DNA of 64,000 bases. Origin: Pleurostoma richardsiae (lineage: Eukaryota > Ascomycota > Sordariomycetes > Calosphaeriales > Pleurostomataceae). Where the stretch lies: the NCBI GenBank assembly GCA_030052745.1, contig JANBVO010000006.1, positions 62,001-126,000 of the forward strand. The letters run 5' to 3'. Below the pieces are notes generated by a model. The model was not told where the DNA came from and did no database searches. It saw only the letters and a list, made by a program, of their open reading frames with translations. Both the position numbers and the translations under genes were made by a program. Positions within the stretch are counted from its first letter, which is position 1. Each line of letters begins with the position of its first letter. This document shows, one piece after another, positions 45,911 to 57,011 of the stretch.

Positions 45911-47054
45911 ATGTACTCCAAGTTCTGGCCCAAAGGCGGCCTTCCGGGTATCCTTCATCATTATGTACGTTTCTGTCCTCCTGATGCCCCCCTCGGTTAT
46001 CGGCTATCCTGAGTGTACCTTACATATATCTGATGCATGTGAAATGTAGACGGAGACACTAGTCACGTTTGAATATACTTCCAGCACCATTCGCCAACCT
46101 CACAGCGTGCTCTTCGTCGGAGGTCTAGGAGATGGCCTAGCTACCACGTCGTACATGGTTGATATCGTGCACGCCTTACAGCCGACAGAATGGTCAATCT
46201 TCACCTTGAATCTCACATCCTCCTATCAGTCGTGGGGCCTTGGGCACCTTGACAGAGACACGGATGAGATTGCCCAATGCCTGCAATATATCAAAGAGTA
46301 CAAGACCGCCAAGTTCGGCGCCGGCAATATTGTCCTCATGGGCCATTCTACCGGAAGTCAATGTGTACTGCACTACCTGTATCGACCAAATCCCCACACA
46401 AGCACTCCGGCTTTTGATTCTGAACTCGAGCACGTGAAACGCCCGGTGCTCGACGGAGCAATCATGCAAGCACCAGTGTCCGACAGGGAGGCAATCCACT
46501 GGGTCTTGCATGAGGGAATGGGAGGCAAGTCGCCAAGCGAACTTCAAGAGGTATATAAGAAGTTGGAAGCCATGGCGAAGGAAGCTACTCGCCAGGACAG
46601 CTCCTTTGATACCCTGCTGCCGTTATCATTGACCTCTCAGCTTGGTTACTCGACCAATACCCCACTTTCCTGTCGAAGGCTGCTGAGTCTTGTCAGCCCG
46701 GAAAGTCCCCATTCACCAGGGGAGGATGATCTGTTCAGTTCCGATCTGAGTGACGAGCAGCTAAGCAAGACCTTCGGCATGATCAAACGCCAGGGATTGC
46801 TGAAGCACAAGCTGATGGTCTTGTTTTCGGGAGCAGACCAGTCAGTCCCGGATTGGATTGACAAGGAGAACTTATTACGACGGTGGAAGAATGCCACAGA
46901 CAACAATGGCGAAACCCAGGTATGGGACCAAGACCATAGTGGAGTGATACCTGATGCTTCTCATGCACTGAGCAATGATGATCAAGCTGAGCCGCGAAAG
47001 TTCTTGGTTGAGAAGGTATTGGGATACTTGGCAAGCGTCCAGGAAAGTCAATAA
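45911..47054 (+). CDS. sidJ: SidJ-type siderophore hydrolase (DUF1749, alpha/beta fold)
   Basis: Predicted 352-residue protein in two exons, 45911-45964 and 46050-47054. The short first exon gives MYSKFWPKGGLPGILHHY. Exon 2 has LLFVGGL-like VLFVGGLGDGLATTSYM and the nucleophile elbow GHSTGS with Ser118. The family (DUF1749, UPF0613) includes SidJ, which in Aspergillus fumigatus hydrolyses fusarinine monomers or degradation products inside the cell after uptake. The DxSHALSNDDQ stretch near the end (ASHALSNDD) would provide the late histidine region. Its place between the NRPS and the ABC transporter supports a siderophore role. It has no C-terminal peroxisomal signal, so it is probably cytosolic. 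The start is the first ATG that keeps the conserved N-terminal GIPGxLHHY-like segment. Confidence 0.88.
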
Positions 47055-47553
47055 ACTTAGCAAAGACAGTCGTTCATAGCCTGAGGATGGTACTGTTGAT
47101 TGGATCCAATGAGGACGGAAGGCACTTCTTGCAACGGCTTGTGATGATTGCAAGTTCCTCTTGAACGTGACACATATCACAACGGAAAAGAGTTCGTAGA
47201 ATACTTGGTTTAACCTTCCAAGCATATTCTCCTATTTTTCCTAACGTTCCGTGTTGAGGGCCTAAATATAAATAATTTGTTGGCTAGTAGGACGAAGCCT
47301 ATTCGATGATTCCGTATATTTCTCAATAAGTTGCTTGGCACCACGTTTAGTCGCCCTCTCAGAGATCTCAAGCAACTCTCCTTCGAAGAGCGCCTTTTGC
47401 TGAGAGATGAGTAATTAATCTCCACACCTTCGGAGGCGCTAACCTCACCGAGGTTGTGACAAAGTTGATCAGGTTCAGGTCGTCAGCGACCCAAATGGTG
47501 TTGTATCGGGTCAAGACGGCAAAAGTCATCTCTCGACCATTATCTTGCGTCAA
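47055..47553. other. Convergent 3' intergenic region
   Basis: 499 bases between the stops of sidJ and the ABC transporter. It is relatively AT rich and holds no recognisable gene; probably the two 3' UTRs. Confidence 0.5.
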
Positions 47554-50500
47554 TCACTCTGCTATGGTTTGGTGCATGACGCTTGCCCTGTAGCTATCCG
47601 ACCTTTCGAGCAGTTCTTCGTGCGATCCGGAGTCGACGCATCGACCGTCTTCAATCAAGAAGATGCAGTTTGCCTTTCTTATCGTGTGCAGACGATGAGC
47701 AATTGCGATGACAGTGATGCCCCTAGCGGCCTTCTCGAGACCATCTTGTAGTAGCTTCTCTGACTCGGCGTCCAAAGCACTGGTCGGTTCGTCCAAGATC
47801 AGCAGCTGGGGTTTCCGAACGAGCGCCCGAGCTATCGACAACCTTTGCTTCTGACCGCCAGAGAACTGGTTACCATTTGGCCCGCAGAGAGTCTTGTAGC
47901 CATCCGGTAATGCCTCAATGACGTCGTGGATATTGGCAAGCTTGCATGCCTCCACGATTTCCTCCGTAGTTGCCTCGTGCCCAGGTCGAGCACCGAGACC
48001 AACATTGAACTCGATGGTTCCCTCAAAGAGCAAACTTTCTTGTGGCACTAGCGCGATCTTGTTGCGGAAAGACACTTCTCGGTGTCTAGTCACGTCGACG
48101 CCATCAATCAAGATGGAACCGGAACTTGGCGTGTATAGTCGTTCGACTAGTGAAATGATCGTCGACTTGCCGGCGCCGCTAGGACCAACAAGGGCACAGA
48201 AAGATCCTGGCCGGATATCAAGGTTCAAGCCTTTCAACACCTCCGCATCAGGCCGCGCAGGATACGCAAAGTGAACGTCGACGAACTGTACGCTCGAGGC
48301 CTGGATTCCCGATGAATCAACGGCTTTTGGCTCGCTTGTCGTCTCAACGTATTTCTCTTCCGAGGCTTCCGTGAGTGGAAGAGGGTGTACATGCCCTTGC
48401 ATTTTATTCGAGCCTATCTCGATCAGGCCCAGGATTCTCGCCATCGCCGCCCTGGCACTTGAAAGCTCCGGTGCCAGGGCAAACATCTGGCTCCAGAGCA
48501 GCGCGCTCACAAGCAGGGAGAACACCACGATTAGGAACTGCGTCTGGCTGTAGTTGCCAGCGATGATTTGTTTCGCGCCCCACCAGTATGCCAGTGCATT
48601 CACGCAGTTGCCAAGGAAGTATGTCACTGCCTGGCAGAGACTTGCCTGCAAAGTGACCTTGAAAGTCTCTTTGCGAGGCCCGTTCAACGATCGCCGGTAA
48701 ACATTCAACGTCTCCTCTTCGAGAGAAAGAGCCGCCACAGTCTTGATGGATGTGACTGCTTCGGTGCCGATATCAACCGACTTGGTGTAAGCATTTTCGT
48801 GGCGGTCTTCAAATTTGCCGAGGATATGGAGCTCTAAGAGACCCGCTCCCAGCAGAAGTGGTACCAAAGACAGACACACCAAAGCGATTCTCCAAGCAAT
48901 GATGTGGGTCAAAACGATCGCGGCGATGAGGTTGACAGTGATGGAGAACAAGGTACCGATGACGGAACCGCTCAAGCCAGCCAAGGCATTGCCATCCCGG
49001 GTGATGTAAGAGAGGAGCAGTGCTGGTGTCCGGCCGTTGGACTGATGCCACTGGAGGTCTTGCTCGAAGAGTGAACGGAATGACAAGACTCGTACCGTGT
49101 AGACTATCTTCTCTGAGACCCACCCGAACCCGGTCCAGCTGACCACGTTGGCGAAGAATTCTATAATGGCGAGGACGAAAAACATCAGCCCGAAGAAGTC
49201 GCCGTGGGATCGGATGCTATCTGCGCTCTTGCAGATGTTCAGACTTCCAACAGTATTGCCGAAAATCACGGCTTCGGCAGAGAAGGCTCCACCGACAATG
49301 CTCGACGCGAGAAGGGCTAGAGCGATCGTGAGGAGATGTGGCCTCAAGGTTGGCGCATATCCTCGAAGCAGAGCCCACAAGGATTTGGACGGCGTCTCAG
49401 GCTCTTCATCTTCTTCTGTCGGGTCGGGAACTGGAGTTTCACTTGTTGAGAGCCGAATTTTCTCGGCGCTAGGAAGATCCTGGTCTATTGGGCTGCTCTC
49501 CTCGATATCGGTGTCCGTCAGAGAGGCGTGATCGGGTCTGTTGACGTTGTCACTGTTGGCTGCTGCTTCAGGTCTGAGGGTCTGGAGTCTGACCATGTCG
49601 GCGTACGCTCCATTCTTCGCCATCAAAGTTGCATGGTTGCCCTCCTCGACGACACGGCCCTTGTGCATGACGATGATGTTGTCCGCGCCGGCGATCGTTG
49701 AGAGGCGGTGAGCAATCGTGAGCACAGTTCTTCCGCTGGCGATATTTGAGATAGCCCGCTGGATGCGCTGTTCGCTTCTCGAATCCAGAGCAGCAGTAGC
49801 TTCGTCTAAGATGAGGACAGCAGGGTCCTTGACAAGAGCCCTTGCTAGGGCCACTCGTTGCTTCTGACCACCGCTGATCAATCGTCCGCTCGAACCGACG
49901 ATTGTACCGTATCCATGTTGTAACTTAGCGATGAAACCATCTGCATCCGCAAGCGTCGCGGCCTTTCGGACCAAGGCAACGATTTCGACGACGTCCGGGC
50001 CCCGTTGCTCCGCTGCGGCCGTGAGATCCTTGCCCTCCCTGACTTCAGCTGCGAGATCAGCAAGGTCGGAAGTGAGAAGGACGATCTTCAGGCGTGCATG
50101 GTTGGGATTGCTCGAATTGATCAAGCCATGGGCGATGTTTTCCAAAAGGGAACGATCTAGGAGAGATGGTTCCTGCTGCACCAGGCCTATAGCACTTCTC
50201 ACGTCACGAGGGTTGAGATCACGAAAGTCGTGTCCGTCGAAGAGGACCTGTCCTTCCGTGGGATCGTACAACCTTGTGGCCAAACCCGCGATAGTCGACT
50301 TGCCACTTCCAGAAAGACCGACGATGGCAGTATGCTTCGAAGGCGGGATGCTAATGCTCACATGGTCCAGAACCGTGATCTCTGGCCTGGAAGGGTAGGT
50401 GAATGAAACATCCTTGAACTCGAAGCCCCCTTCTATCTTCGAGAGAGGACGGCCAGAAGTTGCAGTACCGTCAATCAGGGGCTCACGGTCAATTTCCTCG

Positions 50501-51560
50501 CGCAGCTTGTCATACGAGGCAACAGCCGCTGAAAACAGATGGGCAAATGGTGCGACCTGACTCAGGAGTAGGGAAGCTATTTCCATGTTAACGCGAGCCC
50601 CTAGCGACAGTTGGGGCCCGACTCACCTTCGACGAGGATGAAGATCACTGTGAACGTCGAACCCACAGAGGCCCCGCCACTGTGGTGACTGACTGCATTG
50701 GCGATGCGCCTACTTCCTTGCCAGAATGCGAGACCATTCGCAGAGTAAGCGACGAAGTATAGTACTCCGGATTGTATGCCAACCGCCGCGGCTTTCTTGA
50801 GGCCTTCGGTCTCTGACGACTTGAGAGCCTTGGAGAACTTGTCCTCCAGCCGGGCGTTTGCGCCAAACGCCTGCACCACGACAACATTGGAGAGTGCCTC
50901 TGAAGCTATTGATGCAGCAGTGGCGGCGTAATCCGTCATGAGCCCGGTGTATTTCTCGATATAGTAGCTTCCGACGAAGGACATCAAAAAGTAAGCCGGA
51001 ACCAAGGAGATCAGCATTGCCGCGAGCCTATAATCCTTGATGAAAGCCACAATGTAGGCTGTCACGAAGAAGGACAAGCTCGACAGGCATATTCCCACTT
51101 TCTCGGCTGTCCCTGAGCGTATTGCCTGGATGTCGGCGTTGAGTCGCGAGGCGACCTCGCCCGGGGGGAGTTTGTCGAAGTATGACGGCTCCTGTCGCAG
51201 CAAGTTCTGCAGGTAGCATTCTCGCAGTCTCTGCGCCAACCGGGCGCCATACAGACTCCAGCAGAAGAGGTGGGCGTAGATCGTGACGAACTGAGCGATG
51301 GCCAGATACACGATCATCAGGATCTTGTCGTCGATGCTATGTTGATAATCGGACCCGGATTCCGACGTCTCGGATGAGTCGCACGACACTTCATTGAAAT
51401 CGTTGAGAAGCTGACCAAAGAAGATTCCGATCAAAGGGAAGGGGACACCAGATGCTATGGCACATAGTGTGGCCGTTAATAGCATGCCCAAATCGATTTT
51501 CGAAGGGTTCCCAGCCAGGAGTAGCCTGACATAGCCCCGTAATGTGCGGAGGAGGGCCAT
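47554..51560 (-). CDS. ABC transporter, full-size ABCB/MDR type (SitT-like)
   Basis: Predicted 1318-residue transporter in two exons on the minus strand, 51560-50627 and 50576-47554, with a 50-base intron inside the first membrane domain. Order is TMD1-NBD1-TMD2-NBD2. NBD1 has Walker A GLSGSGKST, signature ISGGQKQR and Walker B VLILDEATAALD; NBD2 has VGPSGAGKST, FSGGQKQR and LLILDEPTSALD. Both sites look complete, so two active ATP sites are expected. The fusarinine cluster of Aspergillus fumigatus contains an ABC transporter of this class (SitT) beside sidD, and several NPS6 clusters share it. A role in exporting siderophore or intermediates is an inference from position; a general drug exporter is the alternative. 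A CCAAT box on the minus strand at 51862-51866 lies about 300 bases upstream of the start. Confidence 0.92.
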
Positions 51561-52577
51561 GTCGGCTCGGTGTCAACTATGTCTGGCTTGCAGGCGGGTG
51601 CTTGTATTTTTCCTCTGTCCAAGGCGCGGAGCAGCCGTTGTCGTCGATTATTCTCTCGAAGCTTGGCTCATCGAGAGGGTCTAGGCCACAGGAAAGCAGT
51701 CCCGTCACAACAGAACATGCGTGGCCGTCTTGATGCAAGGACATTCGTCTTGAGCCGCTTTGGAGAGTCTCGTCGACGGCTGTGAAAACTGAAAGCTCCC
51801 GACGCCGCCTCGGTAGGCACCCGAAAATGGGTATTGCGATCAGCCGACATCGGCGGCATTGATTGGTTTTACACGCTCTGATGCCGTCGATTACGAGCAT
51901 CTGCAAAAAGCCCGACGATGCTACATCGTGAGGTACAACGGCACCTTGTACTCTGCGGCCCAAAGGTTGTACTCCGTGCATCTTCTATATTGCTTCATAA
52001 CTGGGGGCCCCGGCAGAAGGAGATGGTCGCTTTCTGGGGTGGGGGCAGGGGAGCTTGGATCCGTGGGACTAATGCAAGAACACATTTTGGCTTGCAGGGG
52101 CCGCTCCAGTAGCTCCACGATGCGACTGACACCGGGGCAATTGCCTCTAGTAGAAGGTCACTAGACTGCTAGGTGAGAAGTCCTTGACAACTAATGCGTA
52201 CTAAGGACACCAGACAACTCCCCACCTTCATCGTGCCAAAGCCACGTCAGCTTCCAGGGAATGAAGGCATACCATAGTACTATGTATCGCAGAACGAGGA
52301 CCATATGGCCTCGGCTCTCCACAGCTGACGGTCCCCAGTCACTGTCTCAACATGCGGGCCTGACCAGAGACCCGTGGATGTCTCGAGCATCTCCCTAAGA
52401 GCGCCGGATTCTACGAAGTACATTTGCGGAAAGTTGAGAGCGTGATCACTGAAGAGAATTTGTCGGCAGCTAGACAGCTTGGTACAGCAGGGGTGTATTG
52501 CACTGCGCCCTCAGCATGTCCCTGATGCAAGCCTACGATGTAGAATACAGCCCTCCTGCTTTTCACATTCCCGAGTC
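51561..52577. other. Intergenic between the ABC transporter start and sidF stop
   Basis: About 1 kb that must hold the ABC promoter and the sidF 3' UTR. It has a minus-strand CCAAT box (ATTGG at 51862-51866) and a near copy of the TACTCCGTA word at 51970-51978. No exact ATCWGATAA is present. Confidence 0.55.
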
Positions 52578-53996
52578 CTAGAGCTTGGCATTCCACGCCG
52601 CGCGGTCAGCGGACTCCAGTGGCCGTTCTCGTCCGTCCCAGAACAGAGGGGACAGCTGGAACCACTTCTCCCGGCTGCAGATTGAATGAACCGATCGTTT
52701 ATGGCCCAGGTCGACGTATTTCCCGATGACGAGGCCCTGGGAGTTTTCGTACGACAGGATGGTGGAACCCGTTGCGCGCGGCTCACCTACAACATTCGCG
52801 GTACGTGGATCGTCCAGGAAGCAGTAGTGTATGCAACTGGAATACCACGCGTTGACTCGCTGCGAGCCACGGAATGATGCGTCGCCAACGAGAGAGTGAC
52901 GTCCACGGTCATAGTCCTGGGCATCGTAATGTGCGCCATAATGGTCCTCCTATAGACACGAGGACGTAAGCATCGAGGGCGGCTTCTTGGGTGAGAACAA
53001 GCAATTGTGGATAGCGGGGTGGAGTTTGCCTACCTTTGCCCAGTACAGCTCATAATAGGCGAAGCGGGACTCATCAAAGCGTCCAAACAAGCAGAGGACG
53101 TGAGGGTCAAAGTGCAGTTTGCGCAGATACTCCCTATGCTGGTCCAGAGTCCCAGTCTCGTTCCAGCCCTGTGCAACACGTGGGTCGTTCTGCCACGTGT
53201 TGAAAAGCTTCAGATGCTCTCCGTCCTGCCAATCAACAACCTCGAGCGAGAAGTGCATGTTGATCTCTGGAATGTAGCGACTGTAGGCAATGGACCCTGG
53301 ATGCGGCTTGGGCCGACGGATCGGATGACGAGTGTAGACAGGCTCGTCTGGAAATTTGTTTGTAATTTGAAAGCTCTCAGGCATGATTGGGTATTCAGCC
53401 AGAGGTTTCCGCTTATGACCGTCTGTACCGTCTCCCACCACCCAGATGGGACGGGGGCCCATCGGGGAAGCTGCACCTTGCCAGAACGCACTTCGAAGAA
53501 TCAACAACTCTTCAGAGGGAGCAGGGGCCTTCTCCCCCAATTTTCGTGCCTTTGGGTGCTCTATTCCCAAGCCGGTAGCAAGAAGTTCGTCCCGAACGAC
53601 GTCTTTCCCTTCACCCAGCAGAGTGAGTCTAAAGTACTCGTGTGTCGGATGAGCGAGGTAGATCGCATGAACCACATTCCAGAGCTGGCCCAACGAAGGC
53701 GGAGTTGCCCCTGCCCACTCGAACACGGTTGATGGACTTCGACGAGCTCGTGCCCAGGGACTATTGTCGGAGCTAGGTGGCCACTCATCCTTGGGCATGA
53801 ACGTGAGGTCAAGCCATGAGAGTGACTCGGTATGTAGAGGCTCCGGCAAAGGCCGTCCAGCCTGAGGCTGTGAATCCAGTGCCAAGATGAGCTTCGCAGG
53901 TTTGGTCTCGGCGACAGTGCGCACTTGATATGAGGTCAGGAAAGGGTGCGGAAGCTTCACCAGGGGATAACGGTTGAAAGCCGAGGTGGATGCCAT
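52578..53996 (-). CDS. sidF: SidF: hydroxyornithine anhydromevalonyl transferase
   Basis: Predicted 444-residue acyltransferase in two exons on the minus strand, 53996-53034 and 52949-52578, with an 84-base intron at phase 0. It belongs to the siderophore acetylase (IucB/GNAT) family: a family-typical C-terminal half with [76 protein letters not shown] and [26 protein letters not shown]. SidF transfers the anhydromevalonyl group from its CoA ester to N5-hydroxyornithine, making the fusarinine building block. The protein ends AKL, a PTS1 peroxisomal signal; SidF is known to be peroxisomal in Aspergillus. The tail lies in exon 2, so the signal appears only after correct splicing. It is divergent from sidH across 538 bases. 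Confidence 0.94.
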
Positions 53997-54534
53997 GCTG
54001 GTTGATTCTGGTTGATCACCGTCTTGCCGAGAACTTTGTGCATGAAAGTCGTGCTTCGAACAATGTCAGAGGCCAAGGCAAAGAAGGAGTACTGAGCATA
54101 GAATATAGATAGATGACAACGCAGCCGGCACCCAGCTTTCAACTAGCGTCCACTCGAGAAGCCGCAGGCATCATCGATGCTCGTCAACAACAATATTACC
54201 CGATGTCGGATAGCGTCTTATCACCAAACGGCGTCCCGAACGCGCAATCAGAAAGCTTTCAACAAGCCAAACGCACTAAAACTGCCGTAGTGAGACCATA
54301 GTCTTGCAAGCGAGGGGTCTCATGAATCCCGGGGCGGGACAGGATTCCCGTTGCACAAGCTAAGGCACGCCGGGAACGACGCCACAAACAGGTCCCCTCC
54401 AGCTTCCGTAACGTCAACGGCCCGGCAGATTATAAAGGAACGCGCAAGGGAAGAGTTTGTTCGACATGGCCTCAACATAGTCACGAAAAGACTGCATCCC
54501 GCATACGTCGTGGCCCGGTGGCCAGCGTCCTTCA
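53997..54534. promoter_or_regulatory. Divergent promoter region of sidF and sidH
   Basis: 538 bases between two head-to-head pathway genes. No exact ATCWGATAA occurs. GATA cores are present (for example TTATC at 54218-54222), and a TATAAA lies at 54431-54436, 99-104 bases upstream of the sidH start. Confidence 0.6.
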
Positions 54535-55415
54535 ATGTCTCTGAGAACAAGACCCCGAAGTTTCCGGCACTTTCAAGTCTCTTTCCCACACGAGCGAGTC
54601 GTCCAGGTCACATTAAACAGACCAGAGAAACTCAATTGCATCAACCAAGCCACCAGCCGGGAAATCGGCCAGATCTGGGAGTGGTTTGACCAGGATGAAG
54701 ACCTATGGGTCGGTATCATCACAGGTGTTGGGAGGGCATTTTGCACCGGGGCTGATCTGGACGGTAGGCGCTCCTGTGTCGAGACCTTGCTCGCGTGGAA
54801 ACTGACCTGGGCCCGACATGAACAGAGTGGAACGAGATGAATAAGAGCGGGGTGGTCAACGACATGGCTGCGCCGGGCCTCGCTGGACTGCCCCGTCGAA
54901 GTGGCAAGAAGCCGGTTATCGCGGCCGTGAATGGCATATGCATGGGGGGCGGATTCGAGATGGTGGCCAACTGTGACCTTGTGATAGCTTGCTCCTCGGC
55001 AGTCTTCTCTCTGCCCGAGGTCAAGCGAGGCATCGTTCCGGTGGCCGGGTGTCTGCCACGGCTGACTCGTACCATCGGACTGCAACGCACCATGGATCTG
55101 GTGCTGACCGGCAGGAGCGTGAGCGCCGAAACGCTCCATGGATGGGGGCTCGTCTCCCAAGTGGTCGATTCCGCCGACGACCTGGCCCACGCCGCGATAA
55201 GACTGGCTCAGGCCATGTGCGGCAACAGTCCCGACGCGCTGATTATGGGTCGCCTAGGGGTTCGGTTGAGCTGGGAAGCTGGCAGTGTGGAGGGCGCCGT
55301 GTCGACCCTGGCTGATGAGTGGTACCCTCGCCTGGTAGATGGCCCCAACTTTGCCGAGGGCATCCAGGCGTTTGTGGAAAAACGGCCGCCGAAGTGGGTG
55401 AACTCGAAGTTGTAA
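54535..55415 (+). CDS. sidH: SidH: mevalonyl-CoA hydratase (enoyl-CoA hydratase family)
   Basis: Predicted 272-residue crotonase-fold enzyme in two exons, 54535-54763 and 54826-55415. Family motifs are NRPEKLNCIN, GVGRAFCTGADLDEWNEM (first oxyanion-hole segment, spanning the intron), and KPVIAAVNGICMGGGFEMVANCDLVIAC with the later LPEVKRGIVPVAG. SidH converts mevalonyl-CoA to anhydromevalonyl-CoA, the donor used by SidF. The C-terminus NSKL is a strong PTS1 signal, in line with peroxisomal location of SidH in Aspergillus. A general beta-oxidation hydratase is the alternative, but the head-to-head position beside sidF decides the call. The start at 54535 gives MSLRTRPRS; no other in-frame ATG is available before the conserved region. 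Confidence 0.93.
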
Positions 55416-55588
55416 AAGAGCGGCTGCATACACGCGTACAAAGATGATGTTAAGAGTTAGAGCAGAACGCGCGTTTCTCTGCGAAATTACCCAGCTAGGT
55501 ATCCACACTGTGAGAGACCACCTGGTGGCCACTCCGATGGCTACCAACTCTACACGTGTAACGTATTGTACGTAGGTAGGTAAGTATC

Positions 55589-55597
55589 TTATCAGAT
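55589..55597 (-). promoter_or_regulatory. SreA-type GATA site, ATCTGATAA
   Basis: Exact match to ATCWGATAA on the minus strand, 174 bases after the sidH stop and about 1.4 kb upstream of the transporter. Confidence 0.55.
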
Positions 55598-55627
55598 GGT
55601 TCTGACGTGCTGCCCCATGTTTTAGGG

Positions 55628-55636
55628 TTATCAGAT
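55628..55636 (-). promoter_or_regulatory. SreA-type GATA site, ATCTGATAA
   Basis: Exact match on the minus strand, 39 bases from the previous site in the same orientation. Confidence 0.55.
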
Positions 55637-55876
55637 GAGGTGCCGTGCCATCCGTGAGGCTCCCAGGGAGGTGATACCGGGGGATGGAGTGCTCCGTATG
55701 ACAGGTGTTCCGTGCAGCACGCGTAGTGGGTGCAGTGACATCCTGGGTGGACTTTTCCCGCATGTACACAGTGTCCCGCAGCACAATATAACGGTAGACA
55801 GGGGATCTGGACCCGCACTAGCGCAGTCGAGACCTGTGGCTAGACCTTTTAGCTCCCGGGAATGCTACTGAAAAGG

Positions 55877-55885
55877 ATCTGATAA
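55877..55885 (+). promoter_or_regulatory. SreA-type GATA site, ATCTGATAA
   Basis: Exact match on the plus strand, about 1.1 kb upstream of the transporter start. Confidence 0.6.
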
Positions 55886-56730
55886 CTTTAACTCGTGTAC
55901 TTCCATTGGTCATGGCCACACCGGTGCGTGCGGTCGTGCGCTTCCCTCCCCCCTTTTTCATTTCCCCCGCTGCTCTGCTCGATTCTTTTCCTTGGCAGCC
56001 CTGCCAAGATTGATCCCCAGTGTCAGGAAGCTTGTGCGGCCTTGGACAAAGCTTTTACCGAACGTCCGTCCGTCCGGGGGGGGGCCTGCTGCTTGCTACA
56101 GGGTCGAGGCTGCTCCGACCCGAGTCTCGGTCGTAACGTGATAGCTAGACCTCAGAAGTCGGCCTCAGAAGTCGGCTCCTCCTTCCGTGCCGGCAGAAGA
56201 TGCCGAGACCGGCGGCCCGTCCGCAGTGCCGCAGCCGCGAACGGTAAACTCGGCAATCGAGCGTGGAGCCGCAGCTGCCTCTCGCCCGCTTCTGGAAAAA
56301 TACGATGTTGGGCAAGGTGGGTTCGAGCGAGGCGATGAGTAGAGTTGAGTTGCATCATAAGGCGCAAGATCCAGGGAGCAGCCGTCCCGCCATTCACTGC
56401 TTCCCACACGTGGGATGTGGGAGCAAGTGGGGCAAATGCGAGCAGACGCAAACAGGGCCATCGACCCATCCATCCCACGGTGTTCTGCTGGTTACGTGAT
56501 TGACTCCATTCACGTTACGGTCGAGAATGCATCCTTCAGGGCCCACCCCACATCCCACTGCACCACACTGCACCACACTACACTGCATGCAGACATGCCT
56601 ACTTTGCTACTCTACAAGGTCTACCTAAGGTAGTGTACTCCGTACAGTGGACATGCTAGTGTTGGAAAGCCCTAGGGCAGGGAGCTGCCGATCTCGGGGG
56701 GACCGGGGCCATCGATGTGATCATCTAATC

Positions 56731-56739
56731 TTATCTGAT
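56731..56739 (-). promoter_or_regulatory. SreA-type GATA site, ATCAGATAA
   Basis: Exact match on the minus strand, 273 bases upstream of the transporter start codon, the best-placed site for control of that gene. Confidence 0.7.
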
Positions 56740-57011
56740 TCGCGTCGTCAGCAGATTTACGAGCCGCCGGCCGCCCCCCGGCCCTCTCTTCTCTTCAGCT
56801 TGAAATGAACCAGGGAAAAATCAGATCTACTAGCGAATCCCAAAATCTCTGCGTTGAATCAACAATCATCGATGGTTCCTCCCCTGTCAGCGTATCTGAT
56901 ATCTGACTACTTACAGGAGAGCCGCTTGCTGTCTGACACACCACCTGCTCCTCCTACTTCATAGTTCCTTGTTCTTACAACTTTGTTTCGCTGCATTTTG
57001 GCCCAGAAACA

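Larger units (their letters stand above)
55416..57011. promoter_or_regulatory. Intergenic between sidH and the siderophore transporter, rich in SreA-type sites
   Basis: 1.6 kb with four exact ATCWGATAA sites (55589, 55628, 55877, 56731), one near match ATCTGATAT around 56893, and a TACTCCGTA word at 56636. No conserved frame was seen. It must contain the promoter of the transporter gene at 57012. Confidence 0.65.

Noticed and set aside
54351-54689. 112-residue open frame overlapping the start of sidH
   Set aside because: Different frame from the conserved hydratase sequence; shadow.
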